Assembly (NCBI GenBank): GCA_964036295.1
Contig: OZ038473.1
Location: forward strand, 12,662,501 to 12,726,500
Length of the DNA: 64,000 nucleotides
Direction: 5' to 3'
Source of the DNA: Plumapathes pennacea
Taxonomy: Eukaryota; Cnidaria; Anthozoa; Antipatharia; Myriopathidae
Shown: one piece after another, positions 8,388-18,977 of the stretch
Numbering within the stretch: the stretch's first letter is position 1
Layout of the letters: every line of letters begins with the position of its first letter
Program-made: the position numbers and the translations under genes
The notes under the pieces: model-generated
What the model was told of the DNA's origin: nothing
The model's database searches: none
What the model saw: the letters and a program-made list of their open reading frames with translations, nothing else

Positions 8388-10140
8388 CTAAACTTTCTTG
8401 GAGGAGCTTTTGATTATTTCATGTGCTGCACTTGGAACCATTGTACTGATGTCATGTTCATCGTAACCCAAAGACTTGAGTGACCGTCTCATCTTGGAAG
8501 TTATCTGTGACGATGATGGAGACATTATTCAGTGATTCTTGGATGACTGTTTAAAACCAAAACCAAAGTAATTTGCACAGCCAAATACATTTCAAAAAAT
8601 TGCAGAAGCAAAAGTAATTTGCATTTGGTTTTACATATAAAGAAGAAACCAATCAACAGCAGGAGAAGTTATCAATCAGTTCTTTTTTGTTCCTGATTGG
8701 CCAAGAATGCTGGCAAGCATATTTTGATCAATTCAAAACTGTAGCAAACACAAAACCAAAGCAATCACCTGATTACTTTCAACAGCCATTTGAAAGCAGC
8801 TCTATAACTTTTAGTGAGGTAAATCTAGTATGTTACCCAAACAAAGATTATTTCATTATCTCTCACCAATATCACTAACACACTTGCTACATTTTCTAAA
8901 TAGTTCAAGGAAGAATTTGAATAATAGATATTATTATATAGACATGAGTGTTTTACTGGAAAATATACCATGTGTAAAATCCATACGTAACTACATCCGG
9001 GATCCGAGTGGCGTATTTTCCATATCCTCACTAGTGAGGATATTGTTTGCATCATTTCCCGCTTTTGCACGGTTGTTTGTGCAATTTCTCATAAAACACT
9101 TGTGTCTAATATAATAAAAAGAAAATTACATGGCAGCTTGAAGATATGGATTTTATTTTCTCGAGGTAAAAACAATACTTTACTCACTCGCAAAGCGCTT
9201 GTTCGTAAAATATTGTTTTTACCACTCAAAAATAAAATTCATATCCTCGTGCCGCTGTGTAATATCCTCTATGTCTGAGTTTGTGAACTACTAAATATGC
9301 ACCCTAGTGCACATACCATAAATGGTACTTGTCCTGTATGCTGTTTTTGACCATGAAGAAAGATGTCTACAGCCTTGATGCTGTTGTACCTGGAGATGAT
9401 CAGCAGACAAGCTCACAATGCTTACTCTCTGGTGTCTAAACGCTTGTTTAATCTCTTTTCAGCTTATTTCTGATTCATGCAAATAGAATTCAGTTTGATA
9501 AGACCTTAGCCTCATTATGAAACATGGGCAACATTCATGCTGAGAATGTAGGTGGGCGGTACAGCTCCCCGAGAGTGTTTTAGAGCTAAGGCCTAAAACA
9601 CGAGTCGACATTACGCCCTATCATAGTTCTATTTCATCATGTGATAAAACGTTGGCACTTCTGTAGTAGTTTCTGGGGAAATTCGTTAAGAAGAATTCAA
9701 ACAGACTTATCCTTTTATACCCGCACTTCAGAGAGATTTCTGCAAGAAACATGCGGCCTACAAAAAAAGATCTTTCGTACTTACCCACGGCGTGAACATT
9801 GTTATTTTATCGCTTAGCAGGCATCTATTGGCTATTAACGTACCTCCAAAGATTCGCATAGTACAAGCAAAGCACCCTGAGGTTCTTACAGCGCAAAAAC
9901 AACCGCCTGCTCCATTCCTGGAACGGCGCCATAACCAAAAACAACCAGGCGCACTTCAACCTCTCTGAAGAAAGCCTGGAATCCAGAGCCCAGTCCTTTT
10001 GCGTTGTAGTTCGCGCCATCGATCAAGGTGGTAAGGAGGTCGTGTATATTTACATCGAAACATCTTTCTTTCAGGAGATCCAACAGGATATTTAGGAAAT
10101 TAACCGAATGGGATGATTTCTGATCATGTGAATCGCTCAT
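8388..10140 (-). CDS. Unrecognised 146-aa protein, three exons, divergent from UIMC1
   Basis: Coding exons 9890-10140, 9317-9389 and 8388-8504 (251, 73 and 117 nt) join in phase (2 then 0) to give 146 aa. The start is ATG 10140 (MSDSHDQKSSHSV). Donors are GCGCT|GTAAGAAC and TTTATG|GTATGT. Acceptors have pyrimidine-rich tracts (CTGCTGATCATCTCCAG and CCATCATCGTCACAG). The protein is mostly helical, with no membrane segment or signal peptide. Recognisable stretches are LLDLLKERCFDVNIHDLLTT, VRLVVFGYGAVPGMEQAVVF, AVDIFLHGQKQHTG and, at the C terminus, MRRSLKSLGYDEHDISTM. No family is recognised. Only 12 bp separate its ATG from the ATG of UIMC1 on the other strand, so the two must share a bidirectional promoter or have overlapping 5' leaders. 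Intron 2 contains a MITE-like copy (about 8535-8804) and a foldback element. Confidence 0.55.
8535..8804. mobile_element. Diverged MITE-like element (same family as 60313-60630)
   Basis: The right end, read in reverse complement, is TAGAGCTGCTTTCAAATGGC and continues to TGATTGCTTTGGTTTTG, matching the terminus of the intact element at 60313. The body carries the family's AAAACCAAAACCAAA and CCTGATTGGCC words. The left terminus is more diverged (GGATGACTGTTTAAAACC). No coding capacity. Confidence 0.55.
9024..9045. repeat. Perfect 22-bp palindrome
   Basis: The core is TATCCTCACTAGTGAGGATA, with one further matching base on each side. It lies in intron 2 of the divergent gene, about 85 bp from a larger foldback whose arms also carry a GATATG/CATATC plus GAGG/CCTC theme. 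It probably belongs to that repeat family. Confidence 0.7.
9131..9258. repeat. Foldback (inverted repeat) element
   Basis: Arms at about 9131-9183 and 9205-9258 are imperfect reverse complements over some 50 bp. Shared words are GATATGGATTTTATTTTCTC/GAGTGG-like and GGTAAAAACAATA. A short AT/GC spacer (CTCACTCGCAAAGCGCTTGT) separates them. It is non-coding and typical of small anthozoan foldback elements. Confidence 0.65.
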
Positions 10141-10152
10141 CGCCAAGTTCCA

Positions 10153-13100
10153 ATGAGTCGACGAGCTAATCCGCAGCGCCGATGCAAGGATAAGGAAGGT
10201 GGAGCGAGTCAGACCACGCTCTCGGGGAAATTTCTAAACTCTGGAGCCCATAAATCATCAGCCGTCGAAATAATCGACGATGATGGCGACGAAGTGAAAG
10301 AAGTTGACCCCGTGAGTTCAACACGTTCCTTTTGTCTTATGTCAAAATTTCGCCCCCTTCTATAATGTACATGCAGTTCACTGACACATTTTGGCCTTGT
10401 CGGTTTCTTCGTGAACTTAATACAGCCACTACAAACCTTTGACATATTATGCTATCCCACCTTCCGGGTTTGGAATGGTTAGGTCCAGCGAAAACAGAGA
10501 ACTTGATTCTTCACTGTACGTAGGCCCCTTGGTCTCTAGTTAACCTGTTTGTGAACTAAATCAAATCATAACTGGAAAACTGTTCTTCAACACGTGTATG
10601 ATGGGTTGTTGAATACACTCTCTCCTCCCCCTGCCCTTGTTATTCTCAAGTAAGTACATCACAACATTTTACAAGATAGATTCAAGTATACATAGACCTG
10701 GTAAGTGCTATGTAATACCTAACTTGAGCGGTAATTGACTGTTTAAGTCAAGGCAGTTTATCAGATTATCTATTGTGTATGAGTCAAATCCCCCACCCTC
10801 CCCCCCCCCCCCCCCCCCACCCCCAGGGATGATCACAAGTTTGGAAAAGGTGCAGATGGATACAGCATTACCATAAATGTTCAAATGAGTATGAAAAAGA
10901 ATATTATATAATATATTATGTATCTCTCATTCTTCATTCAGTTTGAGTTCAACCAAAACACCGATGATGACAGTGACGAACATTTGTTTGTGCGAAGACC
11001 AAAAACAAGGCGACAGAGAAGGGACATTCAAACAAACTGGGACAACGAGGAAGAAAATGGTGCAGTACACTATGCATTTGACTCCCAAGAGCAGTCATCT
11101 TAATTTTGTCTTCATATTTTATATATCTTCTATATTATCTGTAATATTCATATATATAATATAAGGTGATTCATATGTATAAGGACAGTCAATCACCTTA
11201 ATGCATGACAGTGATTGGGCATTATACACCTTAAAGGTATTGATTTAGTTTTTTGTTTTTCAATCGGTTCCCAGGTGGTGGACTTCAAGATGAGGACTGG
11301 CAGTTGAAAGTAAGTAGCATGCAGACATACTTATTTGGAAAAGATATGGATCTGAGTTATTTTTGTTGTGCTTCAGGAAGCAATGAGGCAGAGTCGTTTA
11401 GATGCTGAAAGGGACAAAGAGCGGCGAGCGATGTATGGCAATTTAGATGACGTGCTAGTAAGTACTTAATAATATTACTGTCAATAATAAATAAATAAAT
11501 ATTACACAAAACTGTTTTTTCTGTCTGTGATCATTACCAGGTTTGCTTGTTAAATGTTGATAGGATACCTTCCTTTACCTACATGTACTAACTGGATTGA
11601 TATTTAGGTGCACCCTTGAGAAATGTAAGCCTAATCACACGACTTGTTATATGTTCATGATAAATAATAATTATTATAAGTTGTCTATACTTTCGGTATT
11701 TCATTCTTGCAGTCAAAGCTAAATAACAAGCCCAAATCAAGCACAAGTGACCAAAAAGACACTGGAAACAAAGAGGTTCAATCAAAACCCTCCACTTCCC
11801 AAGACACACTTCCAGCACAATTGTTTACTTTAAAAGCAGGTACGGTGTTGGGTCTAAAGTAAGCTCAAAAGCCAATATATTAACCCATTAAGCCCCAAGA
11901 TCTGGTCCCTTCTCTGAACTTACCTTAATGTTTGGATATTTGATATTCTGATCAGCTTGGACCCAAATTATGGTAATAAAGAGGTTACCTTGTACTGAGT
12001 CTCCATACTTAAACTTCAGAGGTGTCTGCTGTAAATTACTTAATTTCTTGTTAACCTGATTTTTCTGGTTTTGTTTCCTATCTCAGAAAGTCCAAGTAGT
12101 GATCGTTCAGTATCTCCTTTACTGTTCCCAGATTCAGAAGAAGTTCAGGTATGCAAAGGAAATACATGTACAAACAAATATTATAAACACACAAAAGAAA
12201 CGTCAATTTCTGTGAAAACAAATAATTTGACAAAGCTACAGGAACATGTGTAGGGCTGTGACATTCAAAATGTCTGCTAGAACATTCTTTACACTATCTA
12301 GCATCCTCATATCAACCTAGCTTGTAATCACACATCACATTTCTACACTATAAAGCAAACAGCTGAAATGAATTTGCTGAACCATCTTTTTTTCTTTTCT
12401 CAACAGCCTCAAGATGTGCCTGAGCCAACAGAAACAGATGACTGCCTCACTAACAGCCCCCCTATCCCCATAAGCAGCAAAACACCAGCTCGACCAACTA
12501 CACAAGATGATAACAAAACAGTTAATAAGGACAAAGAAGATGAATTGGGGATCAGCCCAGTATCTTCTGCTAGTACCAGGTACATGATGTTTCACTGTAC
12601 TTTGTTATTTTGCTTTGTTGTGTATAAAAATAGGCCTGCCCAGAACTTAGACGAGAAGTTTTTTTCCATCAGCTTCGTACCTCTTTAAAAAGTTCTGTTT
12701 TAATTGGCTGATAAGCTGAACAGATGTATTTTAACCAAAATTCGGTTTTGTTGCTAATAATAGAAATTGTAGGCTGTGTGGATTTGGAAAACACTTTTCG
12801 ACAATGGCAAGTCGCCACAAGCAATCAATTAATAAAACAGGACTACACAGTTCAGTAAGCGTAAGTTTAACAGTTAGATGTACCAATGTTTGCATGCAAA
12901 CTATATGCGGTGTGGATTTGGAAAACACTTTTTGACAATGGCAAGTCACCACAAGCCATCAATTAATAAAACAGGACTACACGATTCAGTGAGCGTAAGT
13001 TTAGTAGTTAGATGTACAAATGTTTACATGCAACCTGTCATACCCCTGTAGGTCAGAGGCAACAGGGGGCAGAAGCAGACTAAAGCTCAACAGAAATAAA

Positions 13101-16100
13101 ACCGGCAAAACAGACAACAACAACACCAAGTCCCTTGGTGAAAATGAAGCACCAGGAGGCAAACGGAAGAGGAAATTGCAAGCAGAGGCATCTGTTGGAG
13201 GAACACCAGTTCAGGAAAGCGGGGACGAAGTCACTTTACGGAAGAAAATTCAGCTCAAGGTGCCACACTTCACTGGTTTATTTCGCAAAATGTTCGGCTC
13301 TGAATCCGCCACGCAGGACACGACCGCGAAAACCGAGGAGAGAATTGTGCTTGATGAGGACGACGAAGAACAAGAAGAACAAAAGCAGAAAGTGGACGAA
13401 GTTCCAGACGAAGACTCGCCATCTCGTAAGGTTGGTAAAGATCTTCCAGCCAGCTGTATTTAGGGCGTGTGGGACTATTCCGTCCATTCTTATTCCGGAA
13501 TAGACGGTAATCGTGTTCTTGTGGGACCCTACATATTATGATTCTGGAATGACCAGAATAGTATTCCGTCCATTCTGTTCCCGATAGCAGAATGGACGGA
13601 ATGGCGGTTATTTGGAATGGACAAAATAGCCGGTAATCGTGTTATATTATTCTGAAGAAACCTCCCTTTTTGTTGCTGAGGGAAAAAGCTCTTTCAATTG
13701 CAGCGCAAAAATCCGTATGTACTGGAGCGGCATTACCGGAAGTCAAGATTGACCAATCGCAACCCGATGACGCTGGCGGAAGCCATGAAAGCCCAGCTCT
13801 ATTTCGCGCCTCCGGGTGTTGACGTCACACAATACGTAGGTGTGATCCTCAAGCTGTTTGAACGCTCCAACAAGCGCCTGCGCTCGGCCCAGTCCCGGCT
13901 CCTGGACAAGATGGAGTGGGGAGATCCAGTAATGCCCGGACCTCGGCGAGGAAATAGTCTGGATGCCGCGACAGTTGAAGATATTAGTGATGAGAAACCC
14001 ACGATTACCGGCACTTATGGAGGTCTGTTGTACTACAGGGCCTGGTTTTTCAAAGCACGATTAGGCTAATCCTGGATTAGGTCTAAACTTTCTTGTCATT
14101 TGTTAGCCAGAAAACGTAAAAGTTTCGTCCACAACGACTTTTTTGATAACGTTTTAAGCTGGAACAAGCTTTTTAATCCATCTTCGAACAAAACCTTGCT
14201 GTTTATTGGGAGAGAGGTCGAGAGAAATAATTTCGTTAATCCTGGATTAGCTTAATCAACTTTCGAAAAACCGGGCCCAGGATGTGCAAGGTGAAGTAAT
14301 TCTCGTTTCAGTGCTTACTGTGAATACAAAGATGTGGTACAATCAGCAGAATTAGGGGTTTCATACTGCACTCGGACAAAAAGTGGTTCTTTTAAAAAGC
14401 GCCCGTAAGTTTGATGTGGGTAAACTGTTGACAATACTTACAGTGTACAAATACGTTTTTTACTTACCTTTTATGCTGAAGAATGTATTGGCTGCCCTTT
14501 TGAGCGTTTTTGCCCTTCACCTGCATGAACAATGTAACAGTACGGTATAGATTAGTAACATTTCTCTCTCTTTGTTTTATTCCACTGGATGTACAGTCAA
14601 CAGTGGCGTGACTTCTGAGCGAAGTAGAAGTCTTAGAAGTGCTCACGGCTCTCTTAGATTCACGACAAGCTCGGCGGCGTCGACCACGAAACGCACGGTG
14701 CCAACACCGAGCAAGAAGAACGGCCAGAAAGACGACAGCGACGAGGATGACGTAATGTTGAGCAAGTCGGCATGGGAAAGTTGCGCCCCGACCTGGAAGG
14801 AGCGAGTTGCGAAAGCCGCTTCCGAAGGAGTGGATCAATCCTCCCAGGAAGAAATATTTATTCCCGCTTCTGGGAAAACTTTACAGCCCTTGAAACGTAA
14901 AGAAAAGGATTCTAGTCCAGGAAAAAAGCAAAATGGCCACCCTGCACAAGACAGGAGTGAAACTTCGTCACTTACAGAACGGTCTCGGTCAGATGGCGCA
15001 TCGCCATCAAAGCAAAGCAAACTCGAGGAAAACTGGTTATTCGTGAGACGGAACTCCACGGAGAAAACTCCCACTGAGGGATGTGATGTGACCATGGTAT
15101 CGCCGGAACCCGAGGGTCAAACCAGGACGCCGAAATTGGCTACGAAGAGAAGTCGCAAGTTGTCGTCTGACTCAGATGAAACGGATGACGAGAGAGACGA
15201 CGCTTCAGGCGCGAAGTCAAGTTCAGTGGCAGGGATACCAGATCAGGTACCGAATGAGGGTATCACTGCGATACCAACTACAGATTCCGCGCAGAGTCAA
15301 GAGCGCGAGCCTAACTTGGAAAAACGTCAAGATGATGCCGAACACAAGTCCACCAAAAGTAGGATTATACCGAGGCAATCCGTAAAGCCCCGCGCTGTTC
15401 AAGACCCAGTGCAAGTAAGCGCCAAAAGAGGGATGTCGGAGGCGTCACGAAGAGCTGCCGCTGCTGCCGAGAAGCGTCTGCTGGGAGCCTCCCCTGTTGC
15501 GAGTTCATCTGGGTAAGTAATTCTTTACCCGTTTTCTTTTTTCCGTGTCTGTCCTCGGCTTTAAAGCCATTTTATCTTTCCGACCCCCAGCAGCATTTCT
15601 CCAACGTCTGTTTTCTTTGCTTGCTTCTTTCGGTTGTCCTTATATGGCATATCCGTGATGCTTTGCGCGCTCAGGCGGTGTTCGGGATTGAAAACAACAA
15701 GACGAGAACAAACAAAAAGCATTGACACTCTTTGGATGTGGACATTTTTTTGTAAATCAAGTTACCTTTCGACCGTTTTACGCTACTTCAAAAGCTTGCG
15801 TGCTGACTCAAATCCCACCTTGGTTTCAGGACTTCTAGACCCGACTTGGAGGAGAACAGTGACGACCAAAAAATGCAATGCCCGATGTGTTTTGACCATT
15901 TCAGTCAAAATGAAATCCAAGCCCATGCGTCAGATTGCAACGGCGTTCCCGCGTCACAGCCAGACTTGGACACAGAAGTGAGGATTAGGTAAATAAAGAA
16001 ACATTGTAACTGTCTTGTAAACAACTATTACAAATTAACCTTTGACCCTTTCCCAGGTTATAATGCATATTGCTTCCATCCATTGTGTAGAATGCAGATT

Positions 16101-18977
16101 CTCTCTTCCTTTTAGGGAGAAATGTACGAGTGATATAGTGAGAATTTATAGTTCAGTCAGCTTACACTTGAAGCTATCAAAAGCAAATTTCTCTAAACTG
16201 TGTGATGTATCTCTAATGAGAGACCGAGAGAGGAAATTGAAGTTGAGATCCTGGGACTGAAAGAATTAATTCCGTCAGTTGTGTTGGGTGGGTGTTTCTT
16301 TTGTAACTTCTCCCAATACAATTCATACATTTTCTTCGTTGTACCTTAGGAGAATTAGAGTTTAGATCTTCACTGATGTGAAGAGTCAATGATGAGTGAT
16401 GTGCGTTTCACGATGAATGCAGAAATGACGTCATCGACCAGTGTTACAATAAGTCAATATTTAAATTGACGTTAATATATTTCAGTTTGTGCTGGTGTTT
16501 GATATGTGCTATTGAGAGCAATATTGGATGCTGCACTGTTGTTCTGATTAGCTTTCAAAAGTTTCTTGTTGGCCGACTTGGACAAAACGGCGGGCGATAA
16601 ACAGCATTTTGGGTGTTCTGTTGAGTTTGCTTGTGGAAATTCAAGCGTTGATATTCAAAAATATAAATAAACTGTCCAGATCTGGAAAATGGCTGGTTGG
16701 CTTTTTTTCACCAGTTTGTAGAATTGTTTGGACGGTGAGCTAAAGTCCTAAATCTTCCTCAATTGATACACTCCGTGTTGTGCTGGACATTTCTTTGAGA
16801 ATGTTCTCGTCCCGGTACGGTGCGAAGAGGGAAACTACGATCTTTTATCGATTATTACACAGCAAGATACGAGTACGCTCGCAAAGGATCATGGACATTT
16901 TATCTTGGTTACCTAAAAGCGAAATGAATCTGAATTTAAGCTGCTTCCATTCGATTATAAATATCATATTTAAAAGAATACGTATTGCTGCGTTTCTGTC
17001 ATTCTAAATGAAACGTTTTTATCAGCATCGATAGCACAGTATGGCGGTCTTCTTTCCTTTATCCCAGAAATCCCCCGTCACGAACGACTCCCAACTCGTT
17101 GCCGACGAAACTTTACCGAACATTGACCGGAGAAAGCCGAGAACTTAAAGAGCTTCGGGTCGTTTTGGTACGATCTCCAATCACCAAGAAGGGAGAGACA
17201 GTTGGTTCTACCAAGTCGACAGACAAGAATTTTAGTTTTAGCAGAACAGAAGCCAAGAACACCCAAGGTCGCTCGAGTGCGATAGATCTGAGTACCAGTG
17301 ACGACAGTGACCAATCAGAAGACTGCCGTGGCTTGGCTTCTTCTCAAAGGTTTAAAACTGAAAGGCCTTAACTGTTGTTGTTGTTGTTGTTGTTATTGTT
17401 GTTGTTGCCATAGTTTCAGTAATAATCACCCGCGTATTAAATTTATATAAAGTTGTTAATAATGCCTCAGCCAGATATCTATTGGCTTATTAAAACCAAG
17501 TTCGTTGACAACAGAATAACAATGACATGTTTCTAAACAATGTTAGTGAGGGAGAAGCTAAGCATTTATCCCTATCGTTGTAAAATCAGGAGTCTTACGG
17601 TTTTAATGTCTTGTATAGCAAAGGGAAAGAATAAACAGGGTGCGAGTAATATTCTATGTGTCCTGTGTTCTGTTTGTCTCTTTGGCATGTTTATCAGCTA
17701 GAACCACACTTTCACTCTTGAAAGAACACATGAAAATAATTCCCGAAATATTAGTTCTCGTGACAGAACGCAAGATTGTGCGCAAGAAGCCATTCATTGG
17801 CCTGCTCGTCAAGTTACTTTCACTTCTCGTTCAGAAATATTGAAAACTTGCCCCGTTTTGGTGGGGCCAGTTCGTTGGTGTGGCTCCTTATTTGGTGTCC
17901 TTTCTTACGTCATCAGCCAAGAACAAAGACGAGAGGAGCCTGGAAGCCGGCGGCAGAAGGAAGCGAGAGGACCAAACAATGGTAAGACACTGCTCCTACT
18001 TGTGCAACATTTGTGCTTTTCGTTAAAACTGAATGATTGGGGGGGGGGGGGGGGGGCATATTTTCATCGGTTTGTAAACGAAAACCCCAATATGTTTCTG
18101 TTTTCGGATTTCAGGGAGCGGACTTGACTTTTTACCGCTGAACTTGAATGAGCCTTCTCCCGCAAATTCAATCGATGACTCTGACAAGCAAGAGCTGATG
18201 GTTCAATACGGGTCCAAAGTCCAAACAAAGTTGCGAAAAAGCTGGAACGAGGAAGATGACGAAAACGAGCGCGCACTGCTACAATTGGCGGGATTTGATG
18301 GAGGGGGAATGGGCCGAGACTCCGACAGTGAAGACGAAAACTTTAACGAAGACTTTGAGAAGTGCTACATGTGCAAAAATCTGATTCCAAAGGCGGAATA
18401 TTTGGACCACGTAACTAGAGAGATGGACCAAAAGAAACGACTCGGTGAGTCCAAAAACACGCGAGTGAAGGCTCCGCTGATGTTCGGTCAATCGCAGCCC
18501 AGGTCACTAAATTCAGGAGAGAAAGTCTCGCGCTCTTCAAAACGCAACAGAGGGAAAGACGATAACGAATTGGCTCTTGCCCGTCTTGGTGCAATAAGAG
18601 CGAAACGACCTCGCCTTGGGAAAGATGCATCTAGAACTTCTTCCAGCAACGCTGGAAGGACCAGAGAAGAGGCAAGTACAAGTGCAAACGCTGATTCTGT
18701 CGACGAACAAAGCGAAGAACAAGTTGTTGAGTTGAACGAGATAAGCGACTCGCCCACCAAGTGCTTCAAACTGACCGACGAACATAGCTCGTTGGATTAC
18801 AAAAATCAATTTGCGCATCTGAAGAATGAGAAGAGTCGAAGTGCAAGCCGGAGGGGGAGGGGGAAAGGAAGAGGTGCCAGAGCAGACAGTACCGGCTGGT
18901 GGCAGGAAGGCGGCAGCAACCAGCGAAAAAAAGGCGGGAAGAAATTCAAGAAGTGGAAACGGTGGAAGAAACGTTGA
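10153..18977 (+). CDS. UIMC1: UIMC1/RAP80 orthologue, BRCA1-A complex ubiquitin-binding subunit
   Basis: Fourteen in-phase exons: 10153-10311, 10942-11059, 11275-11309, 11377-11457, 11713-11839, 12087-12148, 12407-12579, 13052-13430, 13704-14022, 14597-15512, 15830-15988, 17068-17349, 17917-17981, 18115-18977. They encode about 1,245 aa (human RAP80 is 719). Landmarks in order: a SIM-like AVEIIDDDGDEV (about 37-48); one clear UIM, EDWQLKEAMRQSRLDAE (about 98-115; human has two); the Abraxas-interacting region PPGVDVTQYVGVILK through SRLLDKMEWGDPVMPGP (about 413-460), closely matching the human AIR; zinc finger 1, CPMCFDHFSQNEIQAHASDC (about 806-825), complete C-C-H-C; a second finger, CYMCKNLIPKAEYLDHV (about 1042); and an SDSPTKCF motif near the C terminus, as in human. 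The tail is basic and RGRG/K-rich. RAP80 reads K63-linked ubiquitin and SUMO at DNA breaks and recruits Abraxas-BRCC36-BRCA1. The exon 2 donor (AATG|GTGCAG) is weak and was chosen by phase. Confidence 0.9.
10796..10822. repeat. Poly-C tract in UIMC1 intron 1
   Basis: A run of about 19 cytosines flanked by CACCC. It could form an i-motif or G-tract structure. Not coding. Confidence 0.8.
12775..13035. repeat. Tandem duplication, 134-bp period, UIMC1 intron 7
   Basis: Two copies start at about 12775 and 12909. Both contain GTGTGGATTTGGAAAACACT, then ACAATGGCAAGTC, then ATCAATTAATAAAACAGGAC, and end in ATGTTTRCATGCAA. They differ at only about 10% of sites, so the duplication looks recent. The second copy reaches to within about 20 bp of the exon 8 acceptor. 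Confidence 0.85.
13563..13602. repeat. Hairpin in UIMC1 intron 8
   Basis: Perfect 15-bp arms ATTCCGTCCATTCTG and CAGAATGGACGGAAT around a 10-nt loop. Related words (GTCCATTCTTATTCCGGAAT, ACGGTAATCGTGTT) recur on both sides between 13480 and 13645, suggesting a nested foldback element. Confidence 0.7.
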
